Assembly (NCBI GenBank): GCA_009778545.1
Contig: WRJO01000011.1
Location: 1 to 35,657 of the forward strand
Direction of reading: 5' to 3'
DNA: 35,657 nt
Source of the DNA: Treponema sp.
GTDB lineage: Bacteria > Spirochaetota > Spirochaetia > Treponematales > Breznakiellaceae
A model generated the notes under the pieces. It was given only the letters and a program-made list of their open reading frames with translations, made no database searches and had not been told where the DNA came from. This document shows, piece by piece, positions 1-7,201 of this stretch (position 1 is the stretch's first letter; the number at the start of each line of letters is the position of its first letter). The position numbers were made by a program, and so were the translations under genes.

Positions 1-289
1 CAACTACCGCCGGAAGCTCGGTGTTGCGGTTTTTCCATTGGATTGAAACCGCTTCGGTAATTGGGTAATTTGACGTTTTACCGTCAGCAAGGGTAGATCG
101 CACTTCACTCTTAATGGTGAGCCCCAATTTTTGGCGTATCTCTTCATTAATGACCAGCGTCCATGCTCCGGTGTCGGGTATTGCGTCCACTTTCAGGTTG
201 CGGATTTGGCTTTCGTTGATATACCCGCGAATGGCAGCCCCCCTGTCTGTACAGTTCTCCAGTGTGATTTCTTCCATAAATGTCCCCAT
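1..289 (-). CDS. Retropepsin-like (clan AA) aspartic protease, 3' part cut by the window edge
   Basis: Reading the minus strand from the ATG at 289 gives an open frame of 96 codons that runs off the window. It begins MGTFMEEITLENC and has the core DTGAWTLVINEEIRQKLGL at about residues 44-62. The D-T-G triad followed by hydrophobic residues is the catalytic loop of the retropepsin fold; in this family two subunits usually each donate one Asp. The start is supported by AGGAGG at 295-300, about five bases upstream; a second in-frame ATG at 277 is less well placed. No signal peptide or membrane segment is visible, so it is probably cytoplasmic. Small stand-alone proteins of this type are, from general knowledge, common in Treponema genomes; their substrates are unknown. 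The second half of the fold lies outside the window, so intactness cannot be judged. Confidence 0.8.
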   Translation of the reverse strand, partial: MGTFMEEITLENCTDRGAAIRGYINESQIRNLKVDAIPDTGAWTLVINEEIRQKLGLTIKSEVRSTLADGKTSNYPITEAVSIQWKNRNTELPAVV

Positions 290-290
290 A

Positions 291-325
291 TTCTCCTCCT
301 GGCAGTATAACCGTTAATAACGGTT
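291..325 (-). promoter_or_regulatory. Ribosome-binding site and inverted repeat upstream of the aspartic protease
   Basis: Complement of 291-300 reads AGGAGGAGAA, a strong Shine-Dalgarno sequence for the start at 289. Just upstream is a perfect 7-bp inverted repeat, AACCGTT (309-315) and AACGGTT (319-325) with a 3-nt loop. A -10-like TATACT lies at 304-309 on the minus strand. The repeat would sit between -10 and -35 and could be an operator. The -35 is not recognisable, so the promoter assignment is weak. Confidence 0.35.
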
Positions 326-372
326 TTTAATAGTGAGAAATCCTTAAGAGTTTCTCTGCCCATCGCCCCTAC

Positions 373-388
373 GCTTGCTAAAGCAAGC
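373..388. repeat. Short perfect hairpin
   Basis: GCTTGCT (373-379) and AGCAAGC (382-388) pair perfectly around a 2-nt loop. The following plus-strand sequence is T-rich (TTACTTTATTGTT) but lacks a continuous T run, so a terminator is possible but not convincing. It lies in the gene-free stretch between the protease and murG. Confidence 0.4.
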
Positions 389-421
389 TTACTTTATTGT
401 TACAGAAGCTATTATTTGGGC

Positions 422-490
422 TCTCGCCATGCTGCTTTTTCATAAATGACACAGCTTAACGCTGTGCTTTTCTTATGGCGTATGGCGAGA
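422..490. repeat. Nested inverted repeat (three concentric stems)
   Basis: Three stems nest inside each other: TCTCGCCAT (422-430) with ATGGCGAGA (482-490), CATAA (441-445) with TTATG (473-477), and CACAGC (450-455) with GCTGTG (461-466) around a 5-nt loop. No open frame overlaps it convincingly. Concentric stems of this kind suit a folded RNA or a cruciform, but no known RNA family was recognised. The innermost stem resembles CACTGC/GCAGTG at 685-701. Confidence 0.4.
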
Positions 491-565
491 AGTTGCGATT
501 TGCTTTAATATTTGCAAAAAAAAATCCAACCCCAAAAACCCGTTGCCAGCTACCATATTTTTTGC

Positions 566-990
566 AGCAGAAATGTATGCCCGTACATACAACGCGGCCA
601 AACTTGCCCTAAAATTTTTCCGTAAAACCCCGACAGAGCGGGCGGCGCGGGGGCTGGCAAAAATCTGGGGTGCCTAAGAAAAAGCACTGCATTAAGCAGT
701 GTCTATAAAAAAGAGTTGGCATGGCAAGAGCCCCAAAAGAGCCACTGTAATAATGAAGGCGGGCTTGCGCAGACCGCAAAGCGGTCTGATAGCAACCCTG
801 CGGGCGACCGCCTGCGGAGCCACCTAACCACTAATACTTGGTGCTTAGAGAATCTATCCATATATCACCTTATTAGTGGTCAGGCATTTTTTCTATCCTG
901 GTTTTAGAATTTTCTGGCTCGTCTCCTACGGCGGGGAGTCCAGAAATTTTTTGCCAGCCCCCGCGCCCCCGCGCCGCCCGCTCTGTCGGG
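566..990. repeat. Composite intergenic repeat element, copy 1
   Basis: The element starts with a 44-bp sequence (566-609) that recurs exactly at 1063-1106. After 18 nt of unrelated sequence comes a GC-rich arm (628-660) whose inverted copy is at 951-990; the right arm has 8 extra bases. The interior contains perfect hairpins: CACTGC/GCAGTG (685-690, 696-701), CAGACCGC/GCGGTCTG (770-777, 781-788) and ACCACTAATA/TATTAGTGG (827-836, 871-879). No transposase is present and the one small open frame inside (716-907) looks random. Possible identities are a MITE-like or REPIN-like element, or a structured RNA. It was not recognised as a named family. Confidence 0.6.
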
Positions 991-1062
991 ACTCTAGTGG
1001 TAAAATTATGCCCCTCCATTAAAAGCAGAAATGTATGCCCCACCGCTCCCCCCTAAAATATA

Positions 1063-1436
1063 AGCAGAAATGTATGCCCGTACATACAACGCGGCCAAAC
1101 TTGCCCCGCATTTACTCACCATAGCCCCGGCGGGAAGCGGCGCGGGGGGCGCGGGCTGGCAAAAAATTTCTGGGATTCCCCGCCGTAATAGACCTGTGAA
1201 TACAATTAAAAACTAGGGTACAAAATAGGCTGACCGGTATGAGAATCATGATAAACACGCATATTTTGGAATGACTCTGTACTTACGTTGAAAACTAAAA
1301 ACCGGTCAGGGGCTGTGAAGGCGGATTCCCCCAGATTTTTGCCAGCCCGCGCCCCCCGCGCCGCTTCCCGCCGGGGTTTTGTTATTCCATTCGGGTCAAG
1401 TTTGGCTCCGATCACTTTCTACCGGCATACATTTCT
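1063..1436. repeat. Composite intergenic repeat element, copy 2, abutting murG
   Basis: It has the same order as copy 1: the exact 44-bp repeat (1063-1106), an 18-nt variable spacer, then a long arm. Here the arms are a perfect 41-bp inverted repeat (1125-1165 and 1336-1376) around a 170-bp centre. A degenerate inverted copy of the 44-bp repeat follows at about 1393-1436, recognisable by GGCATACATTTCT and CAAGTTTGGC. The element is therefore palindromic at two levels. It ends 14 nt before the murG start, so any murG promoter lies in it. No target-site duplication was seen next to the arms. Confidence 0.6.
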
Positions 1437-1450
1437 GGTATCCTCGTAAC

Positions 1451-2569
1451 ATGGGATGCGTCGCTTTTACCGGCGGGGGAACCGGCGGGCATATCTACCC
1501 CGGGCTGGCGGTCGCCGAAAAGCTGAAAAACCGGCTGGGGCAGGGCTGCAGAATCATCTGGATTGGCTCAAACAGGGGCAGGGATCGCGCCATCGTGGAA
1601 GAAGCAGGGCTTGATTTTTTTGGCATACCCGCCGGAAAACTCAGGCGGTACTTTTCCCTCAGGACGATTCCCGACGCCTTTAAGGTGGCAGCCGGTTTTT
1701 TCGCGGCGCGGAGCATACTGAAAAAACAGCGGGTAGATTTGCTTTTTTCCAAGGGCGGCTTTGTCAGCGTGCCGCCCTGCGCCGCCGCCGCTTCGCTGGA
1801 CATTCCCGTTTTTACCCATGAGTCGGACTTTAGTCCGGGCCTTGCAACAAGGCTTAACCTGCGCTTCGTGCGGCGGAGCGGGGGCAGGGTGTTTACCGCT
1901 TACGAAGATACCGCCGCCTTCCTTCCCGCCGCCCTGCGCGAAACGGTAACGGTCAGCGGCAACCCGGTGCGCCCCGTCTTCCGCGCCGCCGATCCGGCAA
2001 AGGGGCGGGCGTTTTTGGGGCTTGCCTCGGACCAGCGGCTTCTGGCCGTCCTGGGGGGCAGCCAGGGGGCGAAGGAGATCAACGATCTGGTACGCGGGTC
2101 CCTGGACGAGCTGTGCCGCCATTATACGGTGCTGCACCAGTATGGGCCTGATCAGGAATGGGACCTGCCCAGGACGGACCGCTACATCCCCCTGCCGTAT
2201 ATCAACGAGGAAATGCCCCACGTGCTTGCGGCGGCAGAGCTGGTTCTGGGGCGCAGCGGGGCCGGCACGGTGTGGGAAAGCGCCGCCCTTGGCAAGCCGA
2301 TGATCCTCGTCCCGCTGAGCGGATCCGGCACGCGGGGGGATCAGATCGAAAACGCCCGCTATTTTGAAAGGGCGGGTGCGGCGCAGGTCTTGTCCGGCGC
2401 AGAGGCCGCCGCCGGGGGCCTTTCCCGCGCGGTCGGCGCGCTTGCACAGGATGGCGCTAAACGGGAGGCAATGGCGCAGGCGGCGCGGCGGATTGGAGGT
2501 CTTGACGGCGCTTCAATAATTGGAGATTCTATAGTCGAATTCATTTTTGCGAGGGGATGGGCTGGCTGA
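1451..2569 (+). CDS. murG: UDP-N-acetylglucosamine--undecaprenyl-PP-MurNAc-pentapeptide GlcNAc transferase (MurG)
   Basis: MurG adds GlcNAc to lipid I to make lipid II, the last cytoplasmic step of peptidoglycan precursor synthesis, at the inner face of the membrane. The 372-residue product fits the family length. It has the N-terminal glycine loop TGGGTGGHIYP (residues 7-17), a THESDFSPGLATRL segment (122-135), a second glycine loop GGSQGAKEIND (202-212), and the UDP-GlcNAc-binding region GRSGAGTVWE (267-276) followed by DQIENA (297-302). The frame is open upstream to an ATG at 1379, but the family begins right at the glycine loop, so 1451 is chosen. No clear Shine-Dalgarno sequence precedes it. 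The upstream DNA is the repeat element ending at 1436. It is the first gene of the operon and overlaps cvpA by one base. Confidence 0.93.
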   Translation: MGCVAFTGGGTGGHIYPGLAVAEKLKNRLGQGCRIIWIGSNRGRDRAIVEEAGLDFFGIPAGKLRRYFSLRTIPDAFKVAAGFFAARSILKKQRVDLLFSKGGFVSVPPCAAAASLDIPVFTHESDFSPGLATRLNLRFVRRSGGRVFTAYEDTAAFLPAALRETVTVSGNPVRPVFRAADPAKGRAFLGLASDQRLLAVLGGSQGAKEINDLVRGSLDELCRHYTVLHQYGPDQEWDLPRTDRYIPLPYINEEMPHVLAAAELVLGRSGAGTVWESAALGKPMILVPLSGSGTRGDQIENARYFERAGAAQVLSGAEAAAGGLSRAVGALAQDGAKREAMAQAARRIGGLDGASIIGDSIVEFIFARGWAG

Positions 2570-3072
2570 TGGACGTTGCAATTATCGATATCGTATTTAT
2601 CATAATAATCGCCGGTTTTGCCCTGCGCTGCGCCGCCAAGGGCTTTGTCAGCGCGCTCATGTCCATTGCCGCCCTGATCTGCGCCCTGCTGGCCGCCATT
2701 TTCTTTTTCAGAAACGGCGCATTGATCATCAGAAAATATCTGCTATCGGATATTAAGGTGCTCCCCGAAATAATTTCGTTCATTTTGCTTTTCCTGGTTA
2801 TTTTTACCGTCGTCAAACTGTTTGAGATTTTTCTGAGAAACAGCGTCCAGATCATCAAACTTGGCGCGGCGGATCGTTTTTTGGGATTAATTTTTGGCAT
2901 TGCCCAGGGGACTGTGTTTGTCTGCCTGCTGCTGTTCATCTTCAACATTCAGCCTTTCTTTAATGTAGAGCCTTTTTTAAGGGAGAGCTTTTTCGCGAAA
3001 ATGCTCATGCCGTTTATTTCCGGGGACAAAAAAGAAGTGCTGGATACCGTTGTCCTCTTAGGCGGACATTGA
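2569..3072 (+). CDS. cvpA: CvpA-family membrane protein
   Basis: A 167-residue, very hydrophobic protein with about four membrane segments (roughly residues 4-22, 27-47, 66-90 and 105-128). The layout and the 'D-x-x-hydrophobic' start (MDVAIIDIVF) resemble the CvpA/colicin V production family, whose members are inner-membrane proteins linked to envelope integrity and, in enterobacteria, to colicin V export. The start at 2569 forms a TGATG junction with the murG stop; GAGGGG at 2551-2556 may serve as ribosome-binding site. An ATG at 2557 would add four residues, but that purine run would touch it directly. Translational coupling to murG is likely. The family call rests on hydropathy and general pattern, so it is less certain than its neighbours. 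Confidence 0.75.
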   Translation: MDVAIIDIVFIIIIAGFALRCAAKGFVSALMSIAALICALLAAIFFFRNGALIIRKYLLSDIKVLPEIISFILLFLVIFTVVKLFEIFLRNSVQIIKLGAADRFLGLIFGIAQGTVFVCLLLFIFNIQPFFNVEPFLRESFFAKMLMPFISGDKKEVLDTVVLLGGH

Positions 3073-3075
3073 TGC

Positions 3076-4407
3076 ATGTTTGAAAATATCATCGCGCAGC
3101 CCTGTACCGATCAGCTTCGTTCCGATGTGCTATCCGGCAGGCTTGCCCCATCCATGCTGTTCTTCGGGCCGCCGGCTTCGGGGAAGGGCAGCGCCGCCAT
3201 CGAACTTGCCCGCGCCCTTTCCTGCGAGGCCGCAGCCGCGCCGTGGAACTGCGCATGCCCTTCCTGCGCCCGGCATCGCTCCCTCATGCACGCCGATTTG
3301 GCGATGATTGGCCCGCGCGGCTTTGCTGCGGAAATTGCCGCATCCCGCGCCGCCTTTCTCCGCGATACATCCTCGGCTGCTGCGCGTTCGCTGTTTATCC
3401 GCTCGCTGCGGAAACTCCTTGCCCGCTTTTCGCCGTCCGTCTGGGAATACGAGCCAAAGTCGAACAAGTCAAACCCGCTGACGTTATTGCAGTCGCTGGA
3501 AGAAGAGCTTGACGAGTTTGAATCGCAGACCGCCGAGCCGTTAGTCGAAATACACGCCGTCGAAAAGCGCAGCGAAAATCTTGCGAAAAACGCCTGCAAA
3601 CTTGAGGACGAGTGGATAAGCGACGCCATTCCCATCGGCCAAATTCGCAAGGCGGCCTGGTGGAGCAGGCTCTCCCCGGCGGGAAAACGAAAAACGCTGA
3701 TCATCGAAAACGCCGACCGGATGAAGGACGAGGCGCGCAACTCCCTGCTCAAGCTGCTTGAGGAGCCGCCCGAATCGATCAGCATAATCCTTACCGCCCA
3801 GCGCCGCGAGACAGTCCTGCCGACGATCCTCTCCCGGCTGCGCCCCTACCGCTTTGTGGCCCGCAGCGCCGGTGAAGAACGGGAGATCATCCGCAGGATT
3901 TTCAGGGACGGCGAAGCCGCAGAATATGCCGCCGCCGCGTCCGGACTTGTGGAAGCCTACCTCAACTCGTTTCTGCCGCAGTCGTCGGAAAAACTCCTTC
4001 CCCTGGCGGCATTTTTTATCGCGGCGGTTGCCCGCTCCGCCGCTGTCTTTGCCAAAAGCAGGGGCGCGGCAAACATATCTCCGGCGCTCAACGCCCTTGG
4101 CGGCTACTGCGCCCCGATAGCCGAGACGGCAGGGTTTGAGCGGACGTCGGAGGTAAAGGAAACCGTCGCGGCGCTGCTGTCCCGCAGCGGCAGTTTTGAG
4201 GGGCGGTCGTTTCCCCGCTTCCTTGCCCTGGCGCTGGACCTTGTCTCATGGTCGCTCGAACAGCATGGCCCCGCCGTTATCGCCTGCCGCGAAATCTGGA
4301 AGAAGCGGATTGGCGAGGCGCAGGCAGCCTGCGGCGTCTGGAACCAGCGGCCCGAACTTGCCCTGGAAGCGTTGTTCGTCCGGCTCAGGGAAGATATGGT
4401 ATCATGA
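3076..4407 (+). CDS. holB: DNA polymerase III delta' subunit / clamp-loader AAA+ ATPase
   Basis: A clamp-loader AAA+ protein of 443 residues. It shows a Walker A loop GPPASGKG (31-38), a cysteine cluster C50-x8-C59-x-C61-x2-C64 like the zinc module of DnaX and delta' proteins, a Walker B-like segment TLIIENADRM (207-216), SLLKLLEEPP (223-232) and a sensor-1 region IILTAQ (237-242). The order and spacing identify the family that helps load the beta clamp onto DNA. Delta' rather than gamma/tau is favoured because the Walker B acidic pair is replaced by ENAD and there is no long C-terminal extension. About 80 extra residues (roughly 100-183), rich in acidic and charged stretches, sit between the zinc module and Walker B. 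The gene starts three bases after cvpA stops. Confidence 0.85.
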   Translation: MFENIIAQPCTDQLRSDVLSGRLAPSMLFFGPPASGKGSAAIELARALSCEAAAAPWNCACPSCARHRSLMHADLAMIGPRGFAAEIAASRAAFLRDTSSAAARSLFIRSLRKLLARFSPSVWEYEPKSNKSNPLTLLQSLEEELDEFESQTAEPLVEIHAVEKRSENLAKNACKLEDEWISDAIPIGQIRKAAWWSRLSPAGKRKTLIIENADRMKDEARNSLLKLLEEPPESISIILTAQRRETVLPTILSRLRPYRFVARSAGEEREIIRRIFRDGEAAEYAAAASGLVEAYLNSFLPQSSEKLLPLAAFFIAAVARSAAVFAKSRGAANISPALNALGGYCAPIAETAGFERTSEVKETVAALLSRSGSFEGRSFPRFLALALDLVSWSLEQHGPAVIACREIWKKRIGEAQAACGVWNQRPELALEALFVRLREDMVS

Positions 4408-4429
4408 GCAAGTCATGTTCGGTTTTACT

Positions 4430-4449
4430 GCGCGGTTATCCAACCGCGC
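4430..4449 (+). repeat. Strong hairpin between holB and the histidine kinase gene
   Basis: GCGCGGTT (4430-4437) pairs perfectly with AACCGCGC (4442-4449) around ATCC. No T run follows, so this is not a classical terminator. It lies between the holB stop (4407) and the kinase start (4465), 15 nt before that start, and could affect translation or mRNA processing within the operon. Confidence 0.55.
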
Positions 4450-4464
4450 TGGATTAAGGTTACT

Positions 4465-5724
4465 ATGAGCGGCTTTTACCGGCGGGCGCTGAGCAAGATC
4501 GGCAAGATGACCGAGGAACAGTGCCGGGAACTGCTTGTTGCCGCTTCCGCCGAAGTTATCCGGCTGGAAGCCGTGCTGGACTCGCTGCCGTCGGGCATTC
4601 TTGTCTGCGACGAAAAACACTCCATCGTCAAGGCGAATAAATCCGCCCTGCGCCTGCTCCCCCTGACCCACAGCGAAGGCGGCCCCCTGTGGGAACTTAT
4701 CCCCGACGAACGCATCTCCGCCTTTTTTAGGCAGACCCTTTCGGCGGCGGAGCATGTGCTGGAATGTGAAATGTACGTGGAAGCGCAGGGCATGAACCGG
4801 CTGCTTTCTATCGGCGTGCATCCGCTGGTGGACCGGCGGCGGATAACCGGCTCGCTCATTTACATCGACGACATCACCGAGAAACGGCACCGGGAGATGC
4901 GGCTGCGCCGCGCCGAGAACCTTGCCAGCCTGACCACCCTTGCCGCCGGCGTAGCCCACGAGATCAAAAATCCGCTGGCGGCGATTTCGATCCACCTCCA
5001 GCTTATGCAAAAAACGCTGACAAAAAAAAATGCCGCCAAAGGCGGCGGTGCCAAAGGCAATGCCAAAAGCGGTAATGCCAAAGGCGGCGCCAAAACTGGC
5101 ATGGCAGACCCGGTAATCGACAAATACTTCGGCATACTGAACGAGGAAGTAGACCGCCTGAACCGAATCGTCGTGGACTTCCTGTTCGCCGTGCGCCCCA
5201 TGACCCTGGACCTGCGCGAGGGCGACATCAACGCGCTGATTGCCGAGCTTGCCGAATTTATCCGTGCCGAGCTGAAACAGTCGAACATCGACCTGCTGGT
5301 AGAAACCGGCGCTCCACTTCCGCCGGTGCTTTTCGACGAGCGCTACATGAAACAGGTCATGCTCAACCTTATCAAAAACGCCCAGGCGGCAATGCCTTCC
5401 GGCGGCCTTTTGACCATTGCCACCATCGGCGCGGACAACGAAGTGCGGATAAGCGTCTGCGATACCGGCGTGGGGATCAGCCAGGAGAACCTCAAAAAGA
5501 TGTTCGAGCCGTACTATACAACCAAGGTTAACGGAACCGGGCTGGGGCTGACCCTCACCTACAAGATCATACGTGAACATCAGGGCGATATAACGGTAGA
5601 TTCGCGGGAAGGGGAGGGAACTGACTTTGAGATCAGCCTGCCAGTTTATCATAAGGAACATAAACTAATTTCGTATGAAACAAGTGGGCTGACACCAAAT
5701 GCCGAAAAGGGGGCGGGCGCATGA
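4465..5724 (+). CDS. NtrB-like cytoplasmic sensor histidine kinase (PAS-HisKA-HATPase)
   Basis: A 419-residue kinase without membrane segments. A PAS-like domain (about 30-140) ends in the typical IDDITEKRHREM linker. The dimerisation domain carries the phosphorylated histidine in AAGVAHEIKNPL (H165). The ATP-binding domain shows the N box NLIKNAQAAM (301-310), G1 DTGVGIS (333-339), F box MFEPYYTTK (346-354) and G2 GTGLGLT (357-363). The design resembles NtrB and related soluble kinases. It overlaps the next gene, a sigma-54 activator, by ATGA, so the two form a phosphorelay pair. An unusual low-complexity insert of Ala, Lys, Gly and Asn (about 188-213) sits between the two dimerisation helices. 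The sensed signal is unknown; true NtrB function is not shown, as no glnA or glnB is nearby. Confidence 0.9.
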   Translation: MSGFYRRALSKIGKMTEEQCRELLVAASAEVIRLEAVLDSLPSGILVCDEKHSIVKANKSALRLLPLTHSEGGPLWELIPDERISAFFRQTLSAAEHVLECEMYVEAQGMNRLLSIGVHPLVDRRRITGSLIYIDDITEKRHREMRLRRAENLASLTTLAAGVAHEIKNPLAAISIHLQLMQKTLTKKNAAKGGGAKGNAKSGNAKGGAKTGMADPVIDKYFGILNEEVDRLNRIVVDFLFAVRPMTLDLREGDINALIAELAEFIRAELKQSNIDLLVETGAPLPPVLFDERYMKQVMLNLIKNAQAAMPSGGLLTIATIGADNEVRISVCDTGVGISQENLKKMFEPYYTTKVNGTGLGLTLTYKIIREHQGDITVDSREGEGTDFEISLPVYHKEHKLISYETSGLTPNAEKGAGA

Positions 5725-7070
5725 TGAATTTCAAACTCCTCATTGCCGACGATGAAAAAAATATCCGCGAAGGTCTTGCCAGAACCTTTGAGGAGGACGG
5801 CTACGAGACGGTCTGCGCCGCCGACGGCGAGGAAGCGTGGAAGCTCTTCGGCAAGGGCGACATAGACCTGGTCATTACCGACCTGCGAATGCCCGGAATC
5901 GACGGCGAAGAACTTATGCGCCGGATACTGTCGCTAATACCGGGTTTTCCGGTGATCATCCTGACCGGCCACGGCTCTATTGACAACGCGATCAGCACCA
6001 CCCGCGAGGGCGCGTGGTATTATTTCACCAAGCCGCCCAACCTCGACCAGCTTTCCCTTTCGGTAAAACGCGCCCTGGAAAACAGGATGCTCGTTCTGCG
6101 GAACCGCGAACTGGCGGCCGAGATTGAGCGCAGCCGCCTGTCGAGCAGCATGATCGGCAAGTCGAGCGCCATGAAAAAAGTCTTTGACACGATAAGCCGC
6201 GCCGGCCCGACAAAGGCGTCGATTTTGATCACCGGGGAATCGGGCGTCGGCAAGGAGCTGGTCGCCGACGCGATACACGAGCTTTCGCCCCGCCGCGACA
6301 AGCCCCTGGTCAAGGTTAACTGCGCCGCCCTGTCGGAGAGCCTTCTGGAAAGCGAACTGTTCGGCCACGAAAAAGGGGCGTTTACCGGCGCGGTATCCCG
6401 GCGGCGGGGCCGCTTCGAGCTTGCCAACGAGGGAACCCTTTTCCTCGACGAGATTGGCGAGATCGATCAGAACATACAGGTAAAACTTCTGCGGGTGCTG
6501 CAGGAGCGCAAGTTTGAACGGGTTGGCGGCGAAGGCACCATCGAAACCGACGTCCGCATCATTGCCGCCACCAATAAAGATTTAAAAGAAGAAATCGAAA
6601 AGGGCAATTTCCGCGAAGACCTGTACTTCCGCCTCAACGTGGTCGGCGTCGCCGTTCCTCCCCTGCGCGACCGGAAGGACGACATCCCCCTGATGGCGGC
6701 AAGCTTCCTGCGGGAATTCGCCGCAGAAAACGGCAAGGCCGTCGAAGAGATCCACGAAAAGGCGTATTCGCGGCTGTTCGCCTACGACTGGCCGGGCAAC
6801 ATCCGGGAACTCCGCAACTGCATCGAAAGCGCCGTGGTAATGTGCAGCAAAAAGGTCATCACCGTGGACGATCTGCCACCGTCGCTGCAATCCGCCGGTG
6901 AGGAGGACTCGGTGCGCATCCCCCTGAACATCAGCTATGACGAAGCGGAAAAACTCATCCTGCGCGCCGCCATTCATTTTCATAAAGGCAATAAAAGCAA
7001 GGCCGCCGAAGCCCTGGGAATCGGGCGGAAAACCCTGCACCGCAAACTCGGCGAATCCGAAGACGATTGA
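5721..7070 (+). CDS. NtrC-family sigma-54-dependent response regulator
   Basis: A 449-residue regulator with the three classical modules. The receiver domain (1-120) has the acidic pocket ADDE (9-12), phosphoacceptor D54 in VITDLRMPG and the conserved lysine in YYFTKPP. The AAA+ domain (about 145-385) has Walker A GESGVGKE (172-179), the sigma-54-contacting loop GAFTGA (219-224), Walker [10 protein letters not shown] (239-247) and the WPGNIREL element (357-364). The C-terminus is a Fis-type helix-turn-helix (about 424-444). It should bind upstream DNA and drive sigma-54 promoters after phosphorylation by the kinase encoded just before it. The ATG at 5721 overlaps the kinase stop; a second ATG at 5724 is also possible. 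Targets are unknown, and no convincing -24/-12 promoter was found in this window. Confidence 0.94.
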   Translation: MMNFKLLIADDEKNIREGLARTFEEDGYETVCAADGEEAWKLFGKGDIDLVITDLRMPGIDGEELMRRILSLIPGFPVIILTGHGSIDNAISTTREGAWYYFTKPPNLDQLSLSVKRALENRMLVLRNRELAAEIERSRLSSSMIGKSSAMKKVFDTISRAGPTKASILITGESGVGKELVADAIHELSPRRDKPLVKVNCAALSESLLESELFGHEKGAFTGAVSRRRGRFELANEGTLFLDEIGEIDQNIQVKLLRVLQERKFERVGGEGTIETDVRIIAATNKDLKEEIEKGNFREDLYFRLNVVGVAVPPLRDRKDDIPLMAASFLREFAAENGKAVEEIHEKAYSRLFAYDWPGNIRELRNCIESAVVMCSKKVITVDDLPPSLQSAGEEDSVRIPLNISYDEAEKLILRAAIHFHKGNKSKAAEALGIGRKTLHRKLGESEDD

Positions 7071-7088
7071 AAGCGCAAATCACTTCTA

Positions 7089-7103
7089 ATGAAATATTTT
7101 CAT
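7089..7103. repeat. Small AT-rich palindrome after the response regulator gene
   Basis: ATGAAA (7089-7094) and TTTCAT (7098-7103) flank a 3-nt centre, 19 nt after the regulator stop and about 100 bp before the first lipoprotein gene. It could be a weak hairpin or an operator. The rest of 7071-7201 shows no confident promoter; the only clear signal is GAGGAG at 7187-7192, nine bases before the ATG at 7202. Confidence 0.25.
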
Positions 7104-7201
7104 GGCAATAGCCGTACAAAATACATGCGGGCAGTAGATAGCATTTTCAAAATAGGATACACTAATTGTGAAGATAATTACATTTTGAGGAGTAAGAAGC
7201 G

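Noticed and set aside
373-388. Terminator for a plus-strand gene
   Set aside because: No plus-strand gene lies upstream in the window and the T stretch is interrupted, so it is listed only as a hairpin.
716-907. 63-codon open frame on the plus strand inside the first composite repeat
   Set aside because: Its sequence covers two perfect hairpins and has no family resemblance or ribosome-binding site.
1206-1415. 69-codon open frame on the minus strand inside the second composite repeat
   Set aside because: It runs through the inverted-repeat arm, has no ribosome-binding site and no recognisable domain. A remnant coding end in 1206-1320 cannot be excluded, but there is no support.
566-1436. 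CRISPR array
   Set aside because: The 44-bp direct repeat occurs only twice, 497 bp apart, with no regular spacers and no cas genes.
4430-4449. Transcription terminator between holB and the kinase gene
   Set aside because: The stem is strong but no T run follows, and the kinase gene is best read as part of the operon.
4402-5661. Long open frame (419 codons) opposite the histidine kinase gene
   Set aside because: It is antisense to a gene with complete kinase motifs and has no recognisable domain.
7103-7118. Possible sigma-54 promoter (TGGCAATAGCC...) upstream of lipoprotein A
   Set aside because: A TGGCA half-site is present, but the TTGC half expected at -12 is missing, so a link to the NtrC-like regulator was not claimed.
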